From Candidatus Kapaibacterium sp. (lineage in GTDB: Bacteria; Bacteroidota; Ignavibacteria; Kapaibacteriales; UBA961), in NCBI GenBank assembly GCA_023259575.1, contig JALRHN010000078.1, forward strand, positions 1 through 7,439: a DNA stretch of 7,439 bases, written 5' to 3'. The notes below the pieces were generated by a model. The model did not search any database and was not told the origin of the DNA. It saw nothing but the letters and a program-made list of their open reading frames with translations. Both the position numbers and the translations under genes were made by a program. Positions 1-7,094 of this stretch are shown here, piece after piece (within the stretch, counting starts at the first letter, position 1; every line of letters begins with the position of its first letter).

Positions 1-673
1 TACCATGAGCAATGATCTTACCGCCAGAGAGGACATAACTTCTCTGACAAGAATCCAAAGTTTCCCGTACATTATGATCTGTAATTAAAACCCCAATGCC
101 TCTTTGTTTTAAATTGGCAACTAAGTGCATAATTTCTTCTACTGTTATTGGGTCTATACCTGCAAAAGGTTCATCTAAAAACACAAATTTAGGATTTGAA
201 GCTAAAGAACGAGCGATTTCACAGCGCCTTCTTTCTCCGCCAGAAAGCATATATCCTTTGCTTTTTCTGATATGAGTTATGCTAAAATCTTCTAATAATT
301 GTTCAAGTTGTAGTTTCCTTTCCGACCTCTTTAAATCCTGTAATTGCAGGATTGCCATAATATTATCTTCAACAGATAATTTTCGAAATATGGAAGCTTC
401 CTGAGGTAAATAACTCATTCCCAAACGAGCTCTTTTATACATTGCTAAAGGAGTGATGTCTCTAGAATCCATAAATACTCTGCCAGAACTAGGCTTTACC
501 ATACCAACCATCATATAAAAAGATGTTGTTTTCCCAGCGCCATTAGGACCAAGCAAGCCTACAACTTCACCTTGATATAACTCGAGTGAAACATTATTGA
601 CAACTGTTCTTTTGGCATATCGCTTTACGATATTCTCTGCTCTTATACAATGTTGTGAATGATCAGTTTTCAA
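1..673 (-). CDS. lptB: LptB, LPS export ABC transporter ATP-binding protein (C-terminus beyond window edge)
   Basis: This is the cytoplasmic ATPase that, with LptF and LptG, extracts lipopolysaccharide from the inner membrane and drives it along the Lpt bridge to the outer membrane. The visible 224 residues hold a complete ABC core: Walker A GPNGAGKTT (residues 42-50), Q-loop YLPQEASIF (Gln91), signature LSGGERRR (143-150), Walker B FVFLDEP with Glu168, D-loop FAGIDP, and H-loop His200 in ITDHNVRETL. YLPQEASIF, SGGERRR and ITDHNV together are LptB hallmarks that separate it from other ABC ATPases. E. coli LptB has about 241 residues, so only some 15-25 residues are missing off the left edge. 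The start is TTG at 673-671: no in-frame ATG lies before the ABC core, and AAAGG sits 7 nt upstream. It follows the HtrA-like protease gene by 27 nt on the same strand and is probably co-transcribed with it. The identification is firm; only the C-terminus is unseen. Confidence 0.94.
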   Translation of the reverse strand, partial: MKTDHSQHCIRAENIVKRYAKRTVVNNVSLELYQGEVVGLLGPNGAGKTTSFYMMVGMVKPSSGRVFMDSRDITPLAMYKRARLGMSYLPQEASIFRKLSVEDNIMAILQLQDLKRSERKLQLEQLLEDFSITHIRKSKGYMLSGGERRRCEIARSLASNPKFVFLDEPFAGIDPITVEEIMHLVANLKQRGIGVLITDHNVRETLDSCQRSYVLSGGKIIAHG

Positions 674-680
674 ACAAAAA

Positions 681-685
681 CCTTT
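681..685 (-). promoter_or_regulatory. Ribosome binding site of lptB
   Basis: Read on the minus strand this is AAAGG, 7 nt before the TTG codon at 673-671. It supports the TTG start, because no ATG or GTG in frame lies between here and the conserved ABC core. It falls in the 27-nt gap after the HtrA stop codon. Confidence 0.6.
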
Positions 686-700
686 ACTGGAACTTGAAAA

Positions 701-1903
701 TCAGCGTTTGATAGGATTAAGATACAATTTTTTTGTGAGAGTCTCGCCCGATCTTAATAGCTCAATTTTTAATGTTTGTCCTACCATTCCATCGCTAATT
801 GCTATAACTAAATCGTCATCTTTATGGATTGGTGTATTATCTACTTTTAGAATTATATCACCTGGCTCTATTCCAGCTTTTTCTGCTGCAGATCCAGTCT
901 TTACTTCTATAACTACAACTCCATCAGTTTTATCTAATTTGAAATATTTTGCAATATTATCATCAATCTGTTGAACAAGAAGACCAGGATTAAAATCACG
1001 GTCAATTTTGCCATGCTCTTTTAATTGCTCTGCTATTTTCTTTACTCTGTTTATAGGAACTGCAAATCCAATACCTATGCTGCCAGCACCTTGCGAACTT
1101 TGTGAAGTTGAATATATAACAGTATTCACGCCGATTACTTCGCCTCTGGCATTCAGAAGTGGCCCACCTGAATTTCCAGAACTTATTGCAGCATCTGTTT
1201 GAATCATATTTTTATAAACACGATTTTCTTGAGAAAAACTAACTCCTACATTACTTACAACACCTACAGTTACGGTAGGCCTAGCATTTATATCAAATAA
1301 GCCGAAAGGATTACCAAACGCTATGCTCCATTCTCCAACAATTACTTCGTCCGAATTAGCAAATGTTAAAAAGGGGAGATTCTTACCTTTGATTTTTAAT
1401 AATGCAACATCACTTACTGGATCTGATCCAATAATTTCAGCATCATACTTTTCACCATTTGTTAATGTAACAACTACTTTAGAGGCATTACCCGCAACAT
1501 GATCATTAGTAACAATATATCCATCAGAAGAAATGAGGAAGCCTGAACCCAGACTTCTTACTTCCATTTTTCTAGAATATTGTCTACGAAAATTATTAAA
1601 AAATTGGTCAAAAAATGGATCTCTAAATGCACTTCCAAAAGGGTCATATCCTACTTGTCTTACTTCTGTAATATTAATGCCAACAATTGCAGGACTTGCT
1701 ATTTTAACAGTTTCGGTTATTGCATTATGGCGAGAATTTGAGATATCTGCATTTGCTTGAAGAATTTCTGGATTTGGTGTCTGTGGATTATGTTCTTGTA
1801 AAAATGTTTCGGAAGGTTCTTTTGAACATCCAGCAATCATAACTGACTGCGATAAAAATAAAAAGCCCACTAATATTGAAGCTGATAATTTTGAAGTTTT
1901 CAT
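701..1903 (-). CDS. htrA: HtrA/DegP-family serine endoprotease with one PDZ domain and a lipoprotein-type signal
   Basis: This is a 400-residue exported chymotrypsin-fold protease of the HtrA family, which degrades or senses misfolded envelope proteins. The N-terminus is a signal sequence (Lys3, Lys5, hydrophobic stretch about 9-24) ending in IAGC with Cys26, which fits a lipobox; mature attachment to a membrane by lipid is inferred. A low-complexity linker (27-60) and an aromatic loop rich in Phe and Asp-Pro (86-105) precede the protease domain. The triad is His135 (TNDHVAG), Asp165 (SDVALLK) and Ser245 (GNSGGPL). One PDZ domain covers about 305-395, with carboxylate-binding loop GLLV and core EKAGIEPGDIILKVD. 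A single PDZ resembles DegS in layout, but the signal and loop sequences do not match DegS, whereas DegP and DegQ have two PDZ domains. The GEWSIAFGNPFGLFDIN stretch recalls FCB-group HtrA proteins (from memory). The ATG at 1903-1901 has GGAAG 4 nt upstream. It lies just upstream of lptB, probably in one operon. Confidence 0.94.
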   Translation of the reverse strand: MKTSKLSASILVGFLFLSQSVMIAGCSKEPSETFLQEHNPQTPNPEILQANADISNSRHNAITETVKIASPAIVGINITEVRQVGYDPFGSAFRDPFFDQFFNNFRRQYSRKMEVRSLGSGFLISSDGYIVTNDHVAGNASKVVVTLTNGEKYDAEIIGSDPVSDVALLKIKGKNLPFLTFANSDEVIVGEWSIAFGNPFGLFDINARPTVTVGVVSNVGVSFSQENRVYKNMIQTDAAISSGNSGGPLLNARGEVIGVNTVIYSTSQSSQGAGSIGIGFAVPINRVKKIAEQLKEHGKIDRDFNPGLLVQQIDDNIAKYFKLDKTDGVVVIEVKTGSAAEKAGIEPGDIILKVDNTPIHKDDDLVIAISDGMVGQTLKIELLRSGETLTKKLYLNPIKR

Positions 1904-1950
1904 AAATCTTCCATAAAGAAATGTATGATTGCTATCTTTGTACTATGTGT

Positions 1951-1979
1951 TTGTGATGAATGATGATTCTGATTATAAT
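1951..1979 (+). promoter_or_regulatory. Sigma70-type promoter for priA
   Basis: TTGTGA (1951-1956, four of six matches to the -35 consensus) is separated by exactly 17 nt from a perfect TATAAT (1974-1979). Transcription would start near 1985-1987, giving a leader of about 60 nt before the priA GTG. The -10 lies inside ATTATAAT, which also reads TATAAT on the minus strand (1977-1972), toward htrA. No convincing minus-strand -35 is visible at 16-18 nt, so an htrA promoter at the same spot is possible but weak. Confidence 0.55.
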
Positions 1980-2045
1980 AGCGAAATCTTTGACGATTTG
2001 ATGTGGAAATAATTTTCTGCAAAATAGCCTACTTTTTGGATTGTA

Positions 2046-4574
2046 GTGATTACCTTTTTAACTATAGCATTGCCCCTTCCTGTTCATAAATTATTTACTT
2101 ATAAATATGAACATACTGATAAAGATAGTAAAAACTTTATTGGTTGTAGAGCTTTATTACCTTTTGGTAAGAGAATTATGACGGGTATTATTGTAAAAAG
2201 TGATGTCAATAAGCCTGATATAAAAGATATTAAATCAATTGTAGAAATATTAGATGATACTCCGATTTTCTCAGATTCAATGCTAGAGCTTACCAAAAGA
2301 ATGAGTGATTATTATTTTTGCTCATGGGGAGAAACATTAAAAGCTGCTTTGCCACAAGGTATGACACCTAAAAGTGTTATGTCAATTTCTTTATTATATA
2401 CTCCTACATCGTTAGAATTAGCAGAAATGGAAAAAAAGGCTCCAAAACGAGCTGCTTTATTGCATACTCTTATGTCTCATCAAGGGCCTTTAACAGTTGT
2501 ATATTTAGAAAGAATCTTAAAAACTGGTTCAGTGGCCGATCAATTAGATGCTTTAGAACGATCTAATATCATAGTTTGTGAGCATTCTATTCAAAAATCA
2601 AACAAAGCTAGAACTCAAAAAGTTATTTCCTTAGAAGAATCATTATTACATGATCATAATAAACTAAGAGAAGCTTTAGATGTTTTAGATGCAAAACACC
2701 CCAAGCAATCTGCTTTATTAAGTCATATCTATATACACACTCATTCTACTCATCCACTTTTATTACATAAAGTATTAGAAGAAACATCTCTATCTCATTC
2801 TATTGTACAAAGCTTGCTTAAAAAAAAGCTAATCGTCATTAATGATATTGAAATTCCTTTGGAACAAGATGAACAACAATCTTATTCGCTTGCTTCCAGG
2901 GATGAGTCAAAACTTGGTTTAACATTAGAACAACAGCATGCTCATGTGCATATAGTTCAGGCCTTAAAAGAGGCAGATCATAAAACATTTTTACTGCATG
3001 GAATTACAGGAAGCGGTAAAACATTGGTATATATTCAGGCAATTAAATCTGCGATTGCACATGAAAAAAATTGTTTGCTGCTGGTTCCAGAAATAGCGTT
3101 AACGCCGCAATTAACAGATAGATTTAAGGCAGTTTTTGGAGGAGAGATTGCAATTTTACATAGTAAGATGTCTGCAGCTGAACGTTATGGGCATTGGCGA
3201 AGAATTCAGAATGGTAAAGCTAAAATTGTAATAGGTGCTAGATCTGCATTATTTGCTCCATTTCCTTCACGTAGTCTTGGACTTATCATAGTAGATGAAG
3301 AACATGAACCATCGTATAAGCAGGAATCTCCAGCCCCGCGTTATAATGCTAGAGATTGTGCCGTGATGAGAGCAGCTATCGAAAAAGCTGTTATTGTTTT
3401 AGGCAGTGCCACACCTTCTATGGAAAGTATGTTTAATGCACAACAAGGAAAATATCATTATTTAGAGATTCAGTCTAGAGCAGATGGAGCTCATATGCCA
3501 ACAATTCATTGTATTGACATTAAACAGCAAAGAAAGCAAAGGGCGATGATTGGTAATTTCTCTATGGAATTATTGACAGCAATAACTAACAGATTATCAC
3601 AAAAACAAGGTATAATATTGTTTCATAATCGTAGAGGTTTTGCACGATTTCAAGAATGTATCGATTGTGGGGCTATTCCAATGTGTAAACATTGCTCTAT
3701 ATCGTTAACTCTGCATAAGTCTGCAAATATGCTGAAATGTCATTATTGTGGATATGCACAACCCGCCTTAAAAATATGCTCAGTTTGTGGTGGAGCAGAT
3801 ATTAAGGAAACTGGCTCTGGAACCCAAAAAATTGAAGAAGAATTGCAAGAAACTCTTCTTCAAATGGGGTATAATGCTTCTATTCAAAGAATGGACTTGG
3901 ATACTACTACTCAGAAAGGTTCTCATCGTAAGATTCTTGAAGATTTTCATAAAGGAACAATCGATATATTGATTGGAACTCAGATGGTTGCAAAGGGTTT
4001 AGATTTTGCTCGAGTAACATTGGTTGGGATTATTGATGCAGATCAACAATTGTTCATGCCAGACTTCAGGGCATCTGAAAGAACATTCCAATTAATTACT
4101 CAAGTTGCTGGGCGCGCAGGGAGAAGCGGAGAATATCCAGGAGAAGTTCTCTTGCAAACTTCGCAGCCATATCATCAAACCATTATTGCGGCTTTAGCAA
4201 ATAATTATGAAATATTTTATTCAGATGAATTGCAAATCAGAAAAGATACTTTTTTCCCACCCTTTTCTAGACTAATAAGAATAGAGTTCTCTGGTATTGA
4301 TGAACAAAAAGTTCATGAATCATCTCAACATTTTAATGAAGTTTTACCAACATTGCCAGAAATCTATGAGAAGTTAGGTCCGATTACCCCATTAATTGCA
4401 AGGCTAAGATCACATTATAGAAAAATAATACTGTTAAAATCTAATAAATCTACAGATCCCAGTGGAGAAAGAATAAGACATGCAATACGATATGCCTATC
4501 ATCATTATCAAGAAAAGCATGCCAATCCAAACATCAAATTGATTATAGATATAGATACTTTTGATGCAGTTTAA
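2046..4574 (+). CDS. priA: PriA, primosomal protein N' (replication restart DNA helicase)
   Basis: PriA recognises stalled forks and D-loops, unwinds DNA 3' to 5' and reloads the replicative helicase. The N-terminal DNA 3'-end-binding domain spans about 1-108 (LPLPVHKLFTY at the start, YYFCSWGETLKAALP near 89-103). Helicase motifs follow: Walker A GITGSGKT (319-326, Lys325), GARSALFAPF (397-406), DEEH (417-420) and GSATPS (453-458). Eight zinc-binding cysteines in four CxxC pairs lie at 538/541, 547/550, 565/568 and 578/581. Later motifs are GTQMVAKGLDF (644-654), PDFRASERTFQL and QVAGRAGR (686-693), with a C-terminal domain to 842. E. coli PriA has 732 residues; the excess lies mostly before Walker A, where residues about 110-275 seem to hold two winged-helix-like segments. 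The start is GTG at 2046, chosen because the conserved LPLP motif begins about 10 residues later; GGA 5 nt upstream is a weak ribosome site. Its stop overlaps the stop of convergent rimM. Confidence 0.97.
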   Translation: MITFLTIALPLPVHKLFTYKYEHTDKDSKNFIGCRALLPFGKRIMTGIIVKSDVNKPDIKDIKSIVEILDDTPIFSDSMLELTKRMSDYYFCSWGETLKAALPQGMTPKSVMSISLLYTPTSLELAEMEKKAPKRAALLHTLMSHQGPLTVVYLERILKTGSVADQLDALERSNIIVCEHSIQKSNKARTQKVISLEESLLHDHNKLREALDVLDAKHPKQSALLSHIYIHTHSTHPLLLHKVLEETSLSHSIVQSLLKKKLIVINDIEIPLEQDEQQSYSLASRDESKLGLTLEQQHAHVHIVQALKEADHKTFLLHGITGSGKTLVYIQAIKSAIAHEKNCLLLVPEIALTPQLTDRFKAVFGGEIAILHSKMSAAERYGHWRRIQNGKAKIVIGARSALFAPFPSRSLGLIIVDEEHEPSYKQESPAPRYNARDCAVMRAAIEKAVIVLGSATPSMESMFNAQQGKYHYLEIQSRADGAHMPTIHCIDIKQQRKQRAMIGNFSMELLTAITNRLSQKQGIILFHNRRGFARFQECIDCGAIPMCKHCSISLTLHKSANMLKCHYCGYAQPALKICSVCGGADIKETGSGTQKIEEELQETLLQMGYNASIQRMDLDTTTQKGSHRKILEDFHKGTIDILIGTQMVAKGLDFARVTLVGIIDADQQLFMPDFRASERTFQLITQVAGRAGRSGEYPGEVLLQTSQPYHQTIIAALANNYEIFYSDELQIRKDTFFPPFSRLIRIEFSGIDEQKVHESSQHFNEVLPTLPEIYEKLGPITPLIARLRSHYRKIILLKSNKSTDPSGERIRHAIRYAYHHYQEKHANPNIKLIIDIDTFDAV

Positions 4575-5107
4575 TATTCCTCATCTTCTTTAGCATGTTG
4601 TCTTACTAAATCTAATAAGCCTTCCATCATATAAACAGTTATTGTCTTTTTTGAAATATCTGTTGATATGATTACATCATCAATTACTGGTAATGGAATT
4701 TCACCTTGCTCTGTTTTCATTACCCAAACATCATTTGCCGGCATTATCCATACATCAGAAATTACCCCTAAATGTTCTCCAGCTTGATTAATAACAGAAC
4801 ATCCTATGATTTCACTAATATAATACTGCTCATTTTTTCTTAAAATATACTGCTCGTCAACAAATATTCCAGTTTCTATCAATGATTTTATATCTGAACC
4901 TTGAACCCCTTTTAACTGGATTTTTAAAGTATTTTTATAAGGTGAACATTGAAGGATTGTATATTCTTTGGCAAACTGTGCAGAATAACCTAATAATACT
5001 TTGGTGCCACTATGTAATTGTAAAGCTGGGTCTGGACATTCAGATAAAATAATTTCACCTTGAGTGCCATATTCTCTACTTATTGTACCAACATATCTAA
5101 AACCCAT
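4571..5107 (-). CDS. rimM: RimM, 16S rRNA processing / 30S subunit maturation factor
   Basis: RimM binds ribosomal protein S19 and helps the 30S head and the 3' domain of 16S rRNA mature in the cytoplasm. The 178-residue length is normal for the family. The N-terminal RimM domain (about 1-90) begins with the typical glycine pattern GTISREYGTQGEI (7-19) and includes LKIQLKGVQGSDIKSLI (61-77). The PRC-barrel domain (about 93-166) contains YYISEIIGCSV, LGVISDVWIMPANDVWVM (Asn125-Asp126) and the barrel end EIPLPVIDDVI (136-146). A short acidic tail ends the protein. The usual neighbours rpsP, trmD and rplS are absent; instead it follows an SF2 helicase gene by 13 nt on the same strand, suggesting shared transcription. 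The ATG at 5107-5105 has AAGGA 6 nt upstream. Its TAA overlaps the TAA of convergent priA. Overall similarity to E. coli RimM is low, but the domain pattern is clear. Confidence 0.92.
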   Translation of the reverse strand: MGFRYVGTISREYGTQGEIILSECPDPALQLHSGTKVLLGYSAQFAKEYTILQCSPYKNTLKIQLKGVQGSDIKSLIETGIFVDEQYILRKNEQYYISEIIGCSVINQAGEHLGVISDVWIMPANDVWVMKTEQGEIPLPVIDDVIISTDISKKTITVYMMEGLLDLVRQHAKEDEEY

Positions 5108-5113
5108 TTCTTA

Positions 5114-5118
5114 TCCTT
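5114..5118 (-). promoter_or_regulatory. Ribosome binding site of rimM
   Basis: Read on the minus strand this is AAGGA, 6 nt before the rimM ATG (5107-5105). It falls inside the 13-nt gap after the helicase stop codon, so ribosomes finishing the helicase could feed rimM translation. It is the best SD sequence in the window. Confidence 0.65.
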
Positions 5119-5120
5119 GA

Positions 5121-7007
5121 TTATACTAGTCTGCCCCTTTCTAAGCATTTCATAAGCCAATTTCTTTTATCTTCAAGCTCTTGTAAATTCATTTGATCTT
5201 GAGATTTTAGGAATTTCTTTTTTGATTCAAAATGTACATTTTTGACATCTGAATTCATGCCTTGGGACTTCATGTTTAAAGATAATTTTACAGCTAATTG
5301 AGAGCATTCTTGTCTTAATTGTTGCTCTAAACTAATAATATCTATTGCATTTGATGGTATATCAATATACATATTAGGGGATATTATTTGTTCTTCTATG
5401 AGTTCTTCTTGTTTGATTGATGAATTTTTATCTGGAAACAATTCCCAATCTAATGTCTCAGTGCCTTTATGTTGAACATCTGCTAATACCCATGATTCAA
5501 TTGAATCTATGACATTTCTACTTTGCTGAAATTCGCTTTCTCTTTTTGCATGTAATTTTATCCCTATTTGCTGTTCGGATAATAACCAATCAAAAATTTG
5601 AGATAAAGCAGCATCATTAGATGTAAATAAATCACATACATTATGTTGCTTGCTAAATCCAGGATAATATCTCATGCCCCTAAAGATTTGTTGCATTGTT
5701 TTAGAGATAGCTCTTACTAGATCAGCCTTTACAATAATACTAATTGGTTTGATATCGGTACCCTCACCAATCATGTCAACTTGTACCATTATATCAATTA
5801 ATCCATTTCTATATTGTTGAAGTAAAAACAATCGTTCTTGCTCAGGAATATCTTGTCCAATTCTTGCTGAAATAAATTCTGGAAAATGTTGTTTTACAAA
5901 TTCCAATATTACTGCAGAATGATTATTACTCATTGCAATTATCAGCATTTGATGATTCTTGAAAGAATTATGTCCCTTTATACGATGTTTGTCTTCAAGC
6001 CATTGATTTCTTTTTTCTTTAAATCGAATAAATGCTGGCCTTAATAAAGAATCAAGGTATACTGTATGAAAACGCATTTTTTTTCTTGCTAAAAATGCAT
6101 CAATATCCTGTTCTGAACCTGCCATTTCTTGCATTTGAGATAAAGATAATTCAATCTCATCTCCAGATTCTATATTCCTCAATTTGATTTTATAATCAAT
6201 CATATTTGTTGAAACTCTCTTTAAGATGCCACCTTCTTCGTGTGCATCCCTAAGTTGAACTTCATGCAAAGCCTTGTAAAATCGTTCATTGCCATTACGA
6301 ATTTCAAATGGTACGCCAAATAAAGATTTATTGTCAGAACGAATTGGTGTGCCAGATAAAGCAATACTGCAACTATGTTGCAATCTTCCTAAAGCAATTG
6401 CCCATGTTCCTTCATCAGACAAATGATGCACTTCATCATATACAAACATGCATGAATGATGTTCTGCAAATTTTTTTAAAGCTTCATTTCCACTTTTTCC
6501 GCAAGCATATTGATATGTGGTTATAATGATGTCTGTTGATGAATTTTTCAGAAATGTTTTTTCTGAATCTGCTGTACAAAAGCTTAATGGAACTGAACCA
6601 AGATTTCTTAATACTCTGCTTAATTCTATTGGATCTGCATATTGATCTCGTAAATTTCCCCTTGGAACAAAAACTATTAATTTTTGAGCTTTACCTAATT
6701 GCTTTGCTATCACAAAAGATGCTAATGCAGTAATAGTTTTACCATATCCTGGCACAAATACACCAAGATGATTGTTCTCACCTTTTTTAAGACAAGAAGC
6801 AAGCTTATGTAAAAAATGTAATTGTCCTGTCCTGAATCTAAAAGAATCATGAAGGTTTATACCAGGTAAATGTACAAGATCGCCAAGAACTTGTGCATTA
6901 TCCTGATCTGAACGAAAGTTCAACATGGATTTTGTTTTCGGATTGTAAATGCTGCATGTGCAAAATACAGTTTTCAGAAGTGTTTTACAATCTGTACTTA
7001 TCCCCAT
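5121..7007 (-). CDS. Superfamily 2 DEAD/DEAH-type helicase, subfamily unrecognised
   Basis: This 628-residue protein has the full SF2 ATPase motif set. A Gln-containing segment FRTGQLHFLHKL (58-69) precedes motif I VPGYGKT (85-91, Lys90). IVFVPRGNLRDQY (111-123) is a motif Ia-like strand; TDIIITTYQ (158-166) follows. Motif II is DEVHH (191-195) and motif III SGTP (218-221). The second RecA-like domain contains motif V DMIGEGTDI (411-419) and motif VI QQIFRGMR (439-446, Arg443 and Arg446), where Phe442 replaces the glycine common there. The C-terminal 180 residues show no domain I recognise; 556-628 are Gln/Glu/Lys-rich and probably helical, ending ELEDKRNWLMKCLERGR. The layout resembles Res-subunit, XPB-like and phage or accessory helicases, which act on DNA or RNA, but the substrate is unknown. 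No SD precedes ATG 7007; Met28 (ATG 6926-6924) is an alternative start because residues 1-27 look unlike the rest. rimM follows by 13 nt. The helicase call is firm, the role is not. Confidence 0.85.
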   Translation of the reverse strand: MGISTDCKTLLKTVFCTCSIYNPKTKSMLNFRSDQDNAQVLGDLVHLPGINLHDSFRFRTGQLHFLHKLASCLKKGENNHLGVFVPGYGKTITALASFVIAKQLGKAQKLIVFVPRGNLRDQYADPIELSRVLRNLGSVPLSFCTADSEKTFLKNSSTDIIITTYQYACGKSGNEALKKFAEHHSCMFVYDEVHHLSDEGTWAIALGRLQHSCSIALSGTPIRSDNKSLFGVPFEIRNGNERFYKALHEVQLRDAHEEGGILKRVSTNMIDYKIKLRNIESGDEIELSLSQMQEMAGSEQDIDAFLARKKMRFHTVYLDSLLRPAFIRFKEKRNQWLEDKHRIKGHNSFKNHQMLIIAMSNNHSAVILEFVKQHFPEFISARIGQDIPEQERLFLLQQYRNGLIDIMVQVDMIGEGTDIKPISIIVKADLVRAISKTMQQIFRGMRYYPGFSKQHNVCDLFTSNDAALSQIFDWLLSEQQIGIKLHAKRESEFQQSRNVIDSIESWVLADVQHKGTETLDWELFPDKNSSIKQEELIEEQIISPNMYIDIPSNAIDIISLEQQLRQECSQLAVKLSLNMKSQGMNSDVKNVHFESKKKFLKSQDQMNLQELEDKRNWLMKCLERGRLV

Positions 7008-7069
7008 TTTATCATAATAGTATGCATCTTTTTATGTACTAAGCATATACAAGCTATATGATTGATTGT

Positions 7070-7077
7070 ATTATAAT
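7070..7077 (+). promoter_or_regulatory. Palindromic -10 element (ATTATAAT) between helicase and cyclo-ligase genes
   Basis: The plus strand has a perfect TATAAT at 7072-7077, and the same 8-bp palindrome gives TATAAT on the minus strand (7075-7070). Transcription to the right would start about 10 nt before the cyclo-ligase ATG, leaving almost no leader and no SD. To the left it would start about 55 nt before the helicase ATG. No good -35 is visible at 16-18 nt in either direction, so this is a -10 call only. Confidence 0.35.
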
Positions 7078-7094
7078 TTTGAGTATCTTTCAGC

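Noticed and set aside
708..1760. Several plus-strand open frames (708-974, 1008-1202, 1533-1760) antisense to htrA
   Set aside because: They mirror a protease gene with an intact triad and PDZ domain, have no recognisable domains and no good ribosome sites.
701..1903. Naming the protease degS because it has a single PDZ domain
   Set aside because: The N-terminus looks like a lipoprotein signal rather than a DegS membrane anchor, and the loop sequences differ from DegS.
1990..2015. Second candidate priA promoter beginning with TTGACG at 1990-1995
   Set aside because: The nearest -10-like hexamers are 12-14 nt away, which is too close; the 1951-1979 promoter fits far better.
2099..2296. Minus-strand 65-residue hydrophobic open frame inside priA
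   Set aside because: It is antisense to the conserved PriA DNA-binding domain; its hydrophobic look follows from AT-rich coding sequence read backwards.
3787..3972. Plus-strand 61-residue frame inside priA
   Set aside because: It is an out-of-frame shadow of the PriA zinc and helicase region, with no independent start signal or domain.
6308..6733. Two plus-strand frames (6308-6526, 6536-6733) antisense to the helicase
   Set aside because: They lie opposite the conserved motif II and motif Ia regions and resemble nothing known.
5121..7007. A complete restriction or phage-defence system built on the helicase
   Set aside because: No nuclease, methylase or other defence gene is visible beside it, so only the helicase itself can be supported.
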